In this document: positions 1-4,310 of the stretch, piece by piece
Layout: each line of letters starts with the position of its first letter
Position numbering within the stretch: the stretch's first letter is position 1
Source of the DNA: Actinomycetota bacterium
Lineage (GTDB): Bacteria; Actinomycetota; Thermoleophilia; Miltoncostaeales; Miltoncostaeaceae
Length of the DNA stretch: 5,688 nt
Direction of reading: 5' to 3'
NCBI GenBank assembly: GCA_005788075.1
Contig: SXZC01000075.1
Location: forward strand, 1 to 5,688
The notes under the pieces: model-generated
Told to the model about the DNA's origin: nothing
The model's database searches: none
Seen by the model: only the letters and a program-made list of their open reading frames with translations
Translations under genes and position numbers: made by a program

Positions 1-136
1 AGCAGAGCAGGAAGAGCGTGACGACGGTGTCGTTGAAGCCCAGGTCCTGCTGGTAGAGCGGGATGAGGGGGGTGATGAGGCTGGTGCCCATCGCGAAGAA
101 GAGCAGCACCACCCATGTCCGCCATACGCGCCCCAT
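1..136 (-). CDS. MFS transporter, N-terminal fragment (cut by window edge)
   Basis: The start of an integral membrane protein, probably a major facilitator superfamily transporter. Only 45 complete codons are present before the left edge. After a short basic N-terminus (MGRVWRTW) comes a hydrophobic helix of about 20 residues (from VVLLFFAMG to about residue 27). It ends in LIPLYQQDLGFNDT, and a second hydrophobic stretch (VVTLFLLC) then begins. The pattern of helix 1, then P-L-x-P-L-Y, then a short loop with L-G and N-D-T, then helix 2, is typical of MFS drug and sugar exporters. Substrate cannot be judged from this piece. The ATG at 136 is chosen because it opens the frame and has TAGAGT 8 nt upstream. 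There is no Shine-Dalgarno, so translation may be leaderless. The methyltransferase stop lies 25 bp upstream on the same strand. Confidence 0.75.
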   Translation of the reverse strand, partial: MGRVWRTWVVLLFFAMGTSLITPLIPLYQQDLGFNDTVVTLFLLC

Positions 137-144
137 TGCCCGGG

Positions 145-150
145 ACTCTA
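145..150 (-). promoter_or_regulatory. Candidate -10 element (TAGAGT) of the MFS gene
   Basis: On the minus strand TAGAGT lies in the 25-bp gap after the methyltransferase gene, 8 nt before the ATG at 136. This spacing would place the transcription start at or next to the start codon, and no Shine-Dalgarno intervenes. No convincing -35 hexamer was seen. TANNNT -10 boxes with leaderless starts are well known in Actinobacteria; the assignment here is inferred. Confidence 0.45.
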
Positions 151-154
151 TGGT

Positions 155-170
155 GCGCCGCCTACGGCGC
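155..170 (-). terminator. GC hairpin across the methyltransferase stop codon
   Basis: GCGCCG (155-160) and CGGCGC (165-170) form a perfect 6-bp inverted repeat around a 4-nt loop. The loop holds the methyltransferase TAG stop (164-162). Two more pairs are possible if a wobble pair is allowed. No T-tract follows in either direction, so this is at best a U-less terminator or an attenuating stem between the methyltransferase and MFS genes. Short GC palindromes also arise by chance in DNA of this composition. Confidence 0.3.
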
Positions 171-944
171 GCGCAGCGCGACCGCGTGCCAGCGGCCCAC
201 GCCGTCGGCGCGCACCACCTGCAGCCCCCGGGCCTCCCACGCGCCGGTCACCTCGCGCATGTCGTCGGCCTGCAGTCCCGACACCAGCACGCCCGTCGGC
301 ACCGGCGCGCCGGCCACCGACAGCAGGGCGTCCTGCGCCACGTGGGGAGCGTTCACCAGAACCACATGGCCCGCCACCTCGTCGGGGTCGAGCATGCCGA
401 GGCCCGCGCGGCGCACGGTGATGAGCGCATCGAGGCCGCTGGCCCACGCCGACTCGCGCGCCTGCGCCACCGCGTGCGGGTCGAGGTCGACGGCGAGCAC
501 GGGACCGCGCCCGAGGCGGGCCCACGCGAGGCCAAGGATGCCGCTGCCGCACCCGGCATCGAGCGCGGGGCCATCGGGCAGGTCGGCCAGCATGTCGAGG
601 CACATGCCGGTGGTGGCGTGCTCGGCCAGCCCGAAGCCCTCGCCGTCCACGAGAACCACCTCCGGCAGCCCCGGCGGCGCGGCCGCGTGGCCGGGCGAGC
701 GGCGATACACGCCCCCGCCCACCGCTGCCGGGAAGGGCAGAGGTGGCGCGGGGCCGGCGTCAGCGCGCCACGGCAGCTCCACGGCGGCGAGCCGGGCGCG
801 CTGCTCGTCGGGACCCCTGCCGCCGGCGAAGGGCGCCAGCACCAGGCCGTCCGGCACCCACGCCACGGGCTCCAGGCCCGCCAGCACCGGGAACTCCGCA
901 GCCAGCGCGGCCGGGTCGCCGCTCACCACGATGCGAGGCGGCAC
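162..944 (-). CDS. PrmA-like class I SAM-dependent methyltransferase
   Basis: A predicted cytosolic methyltransferase of 260 residues, closest in motif order to ribosomal protein L11 methyltransferase (PrmA). The N-terminal 100 residues are variable. Then come GFGLAEHATTGMCLDML (103-119, like the PrmA FGTGxHxTT segment) and the SAM-binding motif DAGCGSGIL (129-137). The acidic ribose-binding region is AVDLDPHAV (151-159), and N198-A-P stands at the catalytic motif position. The C-terminal GVLVSGLQ (218-225) and W252 also match the PrmA pattern. The GTG at 944 is preferred to the ATG at 983 because AGGAG lies 4 nt upstream and because the ATG would overlap the divergent aldehyde dehydrogenase by 17 bp. 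The protein is somewhat shorter than usual PrmA (about 290 residues). No L11 or chaperone gene is adjacent. L11 is therefore only a possible substrate; another protein or a small molecule is equally open. Confidence 0.85.
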   Translation of the reverse strand: MPPRIVVSGDPAALAAEFPVLAGLEPVAWVPDGLVLAPFAGGRGPDEQRARLAAVELPWRADAGPAPPLPFPAAVGGGVYRRSPGHAAAPPGLPEVVLVDGEGFGLAEHATTGMCLDMLADLPDGPALDAGCGSGILGLAWARLGRGPVLAVDLDPHAVAQARESAWASGLDALITVRRAGLGMLDPDEVAGHVVLVNAPHVAQDALLSVAGAPVPTGVLVSGLQADDMREVTGAWEARGLQVVRADGVGRWHAVALRAP

Positions 945-948
945 GTCG

Positions 949-953
949 CTCCT
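949..953 (-). promoter_or_regulatory. Shine-Dalgarno AGGAG deciding the methyltransferase start
   Basis: On the minus strand AGGAG (953-949) is followed by CGAC and then GTG at 944-942. The 4-nt spacing is a little short but usable. It supports GTG 944 over ATG 983, which has no comparable site. The site shares one base pair (953) with the candidate -10 of the divergent aldehyde dehydrogenase. The methyltransferase transcript must therefore begin inside that neighbouring gene. Confidence 0.6.
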
Positions 954-958
954 AGACT
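953..958 (+). promoter_or_regulatory. Candidate -10 element (TAGACT) of aldehyde dehydrogenase 1
   Basis: TAGACT lies 8 nt before the GTG at 967 in a 22-bp divergent gap. There is no Shine-Dalgarno before that GTG. This position suits a leaderless transcript beginning at the start codon. No -35 hexamer is evident; any such element would lie within the methyltransferase coding region. Confidence 0.5.
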
Positions 959-966
959 CACCCACC

Positions 967-2307
967 GTGACCACCGCATCCACCGAGTTGATCGACGTCG
1001 CCCGCTACGCGGTGCAGGAGATCGGCCGCATGGACCTCGACCAGCGGCTCGACCTCATCGCGGCGGGTGCGCGAGCCATCGCCGCCGAGGAGCAGGCCAT
1101 CGAGGATCTCGCCGTGGCCGAGGCCGGGCAGGCCCGCAAGTTCGCGCGACGTGAGATCGGCAGCGCACTCGACCTGCTCGATGCGCTTCCCGACCTGGCC
1201 GAGGCCATCCGGCCGCGCGAGGTGCCGGCACGATCGGGCACCACCCGGCTGGAGTTCGCGCCCTACGGCGTGGTGTTCGGGTGGCACTCGGCCAACTCGC
1301 CCATCTGGGTGCCCACGCTCATCGCGGCGTCGGCATTCGCGGGCGGCAACGCCGTGCTGGCGCGCCCGTCGCGCAGGGTGGGATCCACCACCGCCCGGGT
1401 GCTCGAGGCGCTCACGTACCGCTGGCCGCTGGGCGCCGTTCAGGTGGTCACCGCCCCGCCCGATGAGGCCGAGGCGCTCATCGCTGCCCCCGGAATCGGC
1501 GCGGTGGTGGCGCACGCATCCACGGCCACGTGCCGTCGCCACATGGCGCGCCTCGCGCAGGCCTACGAGCACGGGGCCACGATGCGGCCGTACATCCCGG
1601 AAGCATCGGGCAACGACGCCATGATCGTGCTCGACGGGGCCGACATGGATCGCGCGGCCGACGCCGCCGCGCTCGGGGGCTTCGCGAACGCCGGCCAGCT
1701 GTGCATGGCGGCCAAGCGCATCATCGTGGAGCGCGCCGCCCGTGACGAGTTCGTGCCCCGCCTCATCGAGGCAGTGCAGTCGCTGGTGACCGGCCCGGCC
1801 GACGACGAGCGCACCGACGTGGCCCCCATCGCCCCCGCGGCCCTCGCCCGGGCGGTGGAGGACCTGGAGGAGGCCCTCGCGGCGGGGGGCAAGGTGATCA
1901 CGGGTGGCGGCGCGAGCGCCGGGGGTGACAGTCACCCCCACGCGGACGTCCCGCTCGAACCGACCGTGGTGCTGCTTCCCCGATCCGCGCTTCACGTGCG
2001 CCTCTGGCGGGACGAGTCGTTCGCCCCGCTTCGCGGGCTGGCCATCGCGGACGACGCGCGGCAGGCCGTGGCGCTTGCCAACGACACGCCCTTCGGGCTG
2101 GGCGCCGCGGTGTTCGGACCCCACGAGGCGGCGAGGAACGTGGCCACGGCGCTCAAGGGCGCGCGCATCACCGTGAACGAGGGGCCGCTCTACCAGGACC
2201 CGCACCTGGTGGTGGGCGGAATCGGCGACTCCGGGCTGGCCGGGGCGCGGCCGAAGGTGGAGCAGCTGGTGTTCGCGCGGCGCGTGCACGTGGCCGCGGG
2301 GGGATGA
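967..2307 (+). CDS. Aldehyde dehydrogenase family protein with atypical cofactor site
   Basis: A 446-residue member of the NAD(P)-dependent aldehyde dehydrogenase superfamily, expected to oxidise an aldehyde to its acid in the cytosol. The three catalytic positions are kept. N110 lies in GWHSANSPIW, where the family usually has PWNFP. E212 lies in PEASGND (usual LELGG). The nucleophile C246 lies in FANAGQLCMAAKR. Also present are E350 in DESFAP, NDTPFGLGAAVFG (372-384) and the C-terminal GGIGDSGL (417-424). The NAD-binding signatures deviate: the usual K-P-x-E is R133-P-S-R136, and the usual F-T-G-S is A182-H-A-S185. The N-terminus is about 40-50 residues shorter than usual, and a small extra loop lies at about 314-329. 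Upstream in-frame sequence has no family similarity and is antisense to the methyltransferase, so GTG 967 with its nearby TAGACT is chosen. Substrate is unknown. Confidence 0.87.
   Translation: MTTASTELIDVARYAVQEIGRMDLDQRLDLIAAGARAIAAEEQAIEDLAVAEAGQARKFARREIGSALDLLDALPDLAEAIRPREVPARSGTTRLEFAPYGVVFGWHSANSPIWVPTLIAASAFAGGNAVLARPSRRVGSTTARVLEALTYRWPLGAVQVVTAPPDEAEALIAAPGIGAVVAHASTATCRRHMARLAQAYEHGATMRPYIPEASGNDAMIVLDGADMDRAADAAALGGFANAGQLCMAAKRIIVERAARDEFVPRLIEAVQSLVTGPADDERTDVAPIAPAALARAVEDLEEALAAGGKVITGGGASAGGDSHPHADVPLEPTVVLLPRSALHVRLWRDESFAPLRGLAIADDARQAVALANDTPFGLGAAVFGPHEAARNVATALKGARITVNEGPLYQDPHLVVGGIGDSGLAGARPKVEQLVFARRVHVAAGG
1921..1939. repeat. Perfect 19-bp palindrome inside the aldehyde dehydrogenase 1 gene
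   Basis: GGGGGTGACAGTCACCCCC is a perfect inverted repeat with 9-bp arms around a single central A. As RNA it could fold into an 8-bp stem with a CAG triloop. It encodes G319-G-D-S-H-P of aldehyde dehydrogenase 1, within a Gly/His-rich loop that the second dehydrogenase of this window lacks. It could be an intragenic operator, a regulatory RNA stem or a chance result of the loop sequence; its function is unknown. Confidence 0.8.
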
Positions 2308-2311
2308 CGGC

Positions 2312-3700
2312 CTAGGCCAGCACCCGCAGGTGCTGCCAGCGGATGAAGGCCTCGAGTCCCGGGTGGCCGAGCTCGGCGCCCACGCCGGACCCCTTCCACC
2401 CGGCGTACGGGGCGAAGGGCACCACCACGCGCCAGCCATTCACCACCACCGTGCCGCACTCGATGCGCTCGGCCACCTCGAGGGTGCGCCGGGAGTCGCC
2501 ACCCACCACGTACGACACCAGGCCGTAGTCGGGGCGGTTGGCCTCGGCGATGGCATCCTCGACGTCGTCGTAGGGCATCACGGCCACGACCGGCGTGAAG
2601 GGCTCCTCGTCCACGAGCAGCACGCCCGGCCCGGCCCCGATGACGATCGCCGGCTCCACGTAGTTGCCGTCCTTCAGCGCGCCGCCCTCCACCGTGGCGC
2701 CCTTCTGCCGGGCATCGTCGAGCAGCATCGCGTGGCGCTCGCGGCCACGGTCGGTGGCCATCGGTCCGAGCTCGAGGGCCGCCACGCCGGGGCGCAGGCG
2801 AGCGAGGAAGTCCTCCTCCATCGCGCGCGGCACGAGCACGCGGTTCACCGAGTAACAGGCCTGGCCGCAGTTGGCGAAGCCCTGCACGAGGGCCACCTCG
2901 ACGGCCGTGTCGATGTCGCCGTCATCGAGGATGACCAGCGATCCGTGACCGCCGAGCTCGAGCGACAGGGCCTTGAGCCGGGGCGACGCCCACGCCGCGA
3001 TCTGCTCGGCCACCCGGCGCGATCCGGTGAACGCCACCTTGTCCACCCCGGGGTGGGTGCAGAGCGCCTCGCCCAGCACGGGCCCGTCGCCCGTGATGCA
3101 CGACACCACTCCATCGGGCAGTCCGGCCACCGTGGCGAGGTCGCACAGCATGCGCGCCGCCAGCGGGGCCTCCTCGGCCGGCTTGACGATCATGCAGCAG
3201 CCGGCGGCGAGCGCGGGACCCATCTTCCACAGCACGAGCGCCACGGGGAAGTTCCACGGGGTGATGGCGGCCACCACGCCGATGGGCGCCGGGCGCACGA
3301 TCGACCCGGTCGACAGGTTCGGTCCGGGCAGCTGCATGGTCCACAGGCGCTCGGCCTCGCCGGCGAAGTGGTGCATCACCTCGCAGGCGCGCGCGACCTC
3401 CGCCTGCGCCTCGCCCAGCGGCTTGCCCTCCTCCCGGTGGATGGTCTCGGCCAGCACCGGCTGGTGCTCGTCGAGCACCGCGGCATACCGGCGGATCGCC
3501 TCGGCGCGGCCCTGCGGGCCCAGCCCCTCCCATCCGGGCAGCGCCGCGCGGGCGCGGGTGACGGCCGCATCGACGTCCTCGGGTCGGCCCGCGGCGATCT
3601 CGGCGATCACCTCGCCGGTGGCACGGTCGTCGACGGGGAGCCATTCGGGGGTATCGACGCGGGAGTCGCCGATCACCAGGGGATAGCGCGGTGGGGACAT
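2312..3700 (-). CDS. NAD-dependent aldehyde dehydrogenase, succinate-semialdehyde dehydrogenase-like
   Basis: A 462-residue aldehyde dehydrogenase with a nearly canonical motif set, predicted to oxidise an aldehyde to its acid in the cytosol. Seen in order: EEGKPLGEA (90-98), TPWNFP with catalytic N150, K173-P-A-E176, VAFTGSRRV (222-230), LELGGHGS with general base E248, and FANCGQACYSVNR with nucleophile C282. These are followed by DEEPFTPV (364-371), DYGLVSYVVGG (391-401) and the C-terminal APYAGWKGSGVG (430-441). E176, three residues after K173, matches the ribose-binding Glu of NAD-preferring members. The G-Q-x-C-x-x-x-N-R pattern and LELGGH resemble succinate-semialdehyde dehydrogenases, but substrate cannot be fixed. 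The usual E-E-x-F-G-P reads EEPFTP here, with Thr for Gly. The ATG at 3700 gives the usual N-terminus. TAGGGT lies 6 nt upstream and no clear Shine-Dalgarno is present. The stop faces that of the other dehydrogenase across 4 bp. Confidence 0.92.
   Translation of the reverse strand: MSPPRYPLVIGDSRVDTPEWLPVDDRATGEVIAEIAAGRPEDVDAAVTRARAALPGWEGLGPQGRAEAIRRYAAVLDEHQPVLAETIHREEGKPLGEAQAEVARACEVMHHFAGEAERLWTMQLPGPNLSTGSIVRPAPIGVVAAITPWNFPVALVLWKMGPALAAGCCMIVKPAEEAPLAARMLCDLATVAGLPDGVVSCITGDGPVLGEALCTHPGVDKVAFTGSRRVAEQIAAWASPRLKALSLELGGHGSLVILDDGDIDTAVEVALVQGFANCGQACYSVNRVLVPRAMEEDFLARLRPGVAALELGPMATDRGRERHAMLLDDARQKGATVEGGALKDGNYVEPAIVIGAGPGVLLVDEEPFTPVVAVMPYDDVEDAIAEANRPDYGLVSYVVGGDSRRTLEVAERIECGTVVVNGWRVVVPFAPYAGWKGSGVGAELGHPGLEAFIRWQHLRVLA
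2315..2337 (+). terminator. Hairpin just past the convergent dehydrogenase junction
   Basis: CAGCACC (2318-2324) and GGTGCTG (2329-2335) form a perfect 7-bp stem with a CGCA loop. GG (2315-2316) and CC (2336-2337) add two pairs if C2317 is bulged. It starts 8-11 nt after the stop of aldehyde dehydrogenase 1 and lies within the last codons of the opposing gene. It directly follows the 10-bp palindrome GGCCTAGGCC (2309-2318), which contains the opposing TAG stop. No T-tract follows. U-less hairpin terminators are proposed for high-GC bacteria, so this is a reasonable but unproven terminator for the plus-strand gene. Confidence 0.4.
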
Positions 3701-3706
3701 GCGCCC

Positions 3707-3712
3707 ACCCTA
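3707..3712 (-). promoter_or_regulatory. Candidate -10 element (TAGGGT) of aldehyde dehydrogenase 2
   Basis: On the minus strand TAGGGT is followed by six bases and then the ATG at 3700. This places the likely transcription start at or beside the start codon. The gap to the upstream small gene is 52 bp, so the dehydrogenase may have its own promoter here, be read through from upstream, or both. No -35 hexamer was recognised. Confidence 0.5.
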
Positions 3713-3740
3713 CCCCCGGCGGGCCGTCGGCGTCGGGGGT
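3712..3740. repeat. Inverted repeat between the small gene and aldehyde dehydrogenase 2
   Basis: ACCCCCG (3712-3718) and CGGGGGT (3734-3740) are perfect 7-bp arms around a 15-nt loop. The loop can form a small inner GCC/GGC stem. The repeat abuts and shares one base with the candidate TAGGGT -10 of the dehydrogenase gene. It could be an operator, a U-less terminator of the upstream small gene, or a chance result of GC-rich sequence. Confidence 0.35.
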
Positions 3741-3752
3741 GCTCCGGCGCTG

Positions 3753-4160
3753 CTAGGCCTTGTCGGGCACGCGCACCACATGGCGCACGCGCCACGCCGG
3801 GTCGTATCCCGGCACTTCCTGGATGTCCACGTGCGAGAGGCGTCGGGCATCCTGCGCATCCGCTGCCCACACCTCGAGCTCATGGACGTCGCGTCGCTCG
3901 AAGAAGTCGTCCTTGGGCTCCCACACCGCGTAGACCACTCGATAGCGATGGGTGCCGGGCGCCTGCGGCGTGAGCGGCTTGAGCACTCCGAGCGACCACT
4001 TGTCCTCGCCGCTCTGCCGCTCCTCGAGGTGGCGGCGCGCGGCGCTTCGCGCGCGGGCGAGATCAGGTGCCTCGAAGACCACTCGACCGGCCACGCGCGG
4101 GCGCCGCGCGCCGGGGGGACGCCGGAGAAGGGTGATCTCCCATGAAGGGGTGGTACCCAT
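3753..4160 (-). CDS. Hypothetical protein, 135 residues
   Basis: I do not recognise this family. The predicted protein is soluble, charged and free of cysteine, with no signal peptide or membrane segment. Two stretches look alike: GRVVFEAPDLARARSAARRHL (25-45) and HELEVWAADAQDARRLSHVDI (93-113). Each has a short strand, an A-x-D or A-D turn and an Arg/Ala-rich helix, which hints at an internally duplicated small alpha/beta domain. Between and after them are Tyr/Trp-rich strand-like segments, YRVVYAVWEP (73-82) and PAWRVRHVVRV (121-131). The ATG at 4160 has TAGAGT 9 nt upstream and no Shine-Dalgarno. Codon use shows the strong third-position GC of its neighbours, which supports real coding. 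Aldehyde dehydrogenase 2 lies 52 bp downstream on the same strand, and the secreted-protein gene is divergent. No function is assigned. Confidence 0.8.
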   Translation of the reverse strand: MGTTPSWEITLLRRPPGARRPRVAGRVVFEAPDLARARSAARRHLEERQSGEDKWSLGVLKPLTPQAPGTHRYRVVYAVWEPKDDFFERRDVHELEVWAADAQDARRLSHVDIQEVPGYDPAWRVRHVVRVPDKA

Positions 4161-4169
4161 GGACGCGGC

Positions 4170-4175
4170 ACTCTA
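4170..4175 (-). promoter_or_regulatory. Candidate -10 element (TAGAGT) of the 135-residue protein gene
   Basis: On the minus strand TAGAGT is followed by nine bases and the ATG at 4160, again without a Shine-Dalgarno. The arrangement matches the MFS and both dehydrogenase genes and suits a leaderless or nearly leaderless transcript. Confidence 0.5.
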
Positions 4176-4275
4176 CCCCCGCCCCGATTCATTTCGCCGG
4201 AGTACAACGGGAAGATTCTTATGCACGGGGACAACCGAGGCCCTGCTGGCGGGGCGACCGCCCCCGGACCCCGGC

Positions 4276-4281
4276 TAGGGT
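4276..4281 (+). promoter_or_regulatory. Candidate -10 element (TAGGGT) of the DUF4430 gene
   Basis: TAGGGT lies 29 nt before the GTG at 4311, leaving room for a short leader that contains the Shine-Dalgarno at 4300-4305. Transcription would start near 4288-4290. It would probably continue into tsaC, which begins 4 bp after the DUF4430 stop. No -35 hexamer was recognised. Confidence 0.5.
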
Positions 4282-4299
4282 CGCCCACCGGATCGACCG

Positions 4300-4305
4300 A
4301 AGGAG
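4300..4305 (+). promoter_or_regulatory. Shine-Dalgarno AAGGAG deciding the DUF4430 gene start
   Basis: AAGGAG followed by CACCC (5 nt) and GTG at 4311. It is the strongest ribosome binding site in the window. It fixes the start so that the protein opens with a well-formed signal peptide. Confidence 0.85.
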
Positions 4306-4310
4306 CACCC

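Larger units (their letters stand above)
4161..4310. promoter_or_regulatory. Divergent intergenic region
   Basis: A 150-bp gap between the leftward small gene and the rightward secreted-protein gene; it is the largest non-coding stretch in the window. Its middle (about 4185-4225) is less GC-rich than the surroundings. Seen in it are a leftward TAGAGT, a rightward TAGGGT with a Shine-Dalgarno, and a 5-bp GC hairpin (4251-4255 with 4260-4264, loop GACC) upstream of the TAGGGT. No riboswitch or small RNA could be recognised with confidence. Confidence 0.6.

Noticed and set aside
115..966. Long plus-strand open frame running in phase into aldehyde dehydrogenase 1
   Set aside because: Its translation is low-complexity Ala/Arg/Ser/Pro without family similarity and is antisense to the well-supported methyltransferase. 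Dehydrogenase similarity begins only after the GTG at 967.
2330..3973. Long plus-strand open frame opposite aldehyde dehydrogenase 2
   Set aside because: The protein is His/Arg/Gly-rich and is the mirror of a canonical dehydrogenase reading; no domain or ribosome binding site supports it.
4094..4110. CGCGCGG/CCGCGCG inverted repeat with a 3-nt loop inside the small gene
   Set aside because: It is made entirely of G and C within a Pro/Arg/Gly-coding stretch and is the kind of symmetry expected by chance at this composition.
2312..4160. Idea that the small gene and aldehyde dehydrogenase 2 form a dedicated two-gene system
   Set aside because: They share a strand, but the 52-bp gap has its own likely promoter and an inverted repeat. 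Nothing in the small protein suggests a role with the enzyme.
4190..4290. Possible riboswitch (G-rich segment with GGGGACAACCGAGG, reminiscent of the c-di-AMP class seen upstream of secreted-protein genes)
   Set aside because: I could not place the conserved core and paired elements of that class. The likely TAGGGT promoter also lies downstream of the segment, so it would not be in the transcript. A covariance-model scan would settle it.
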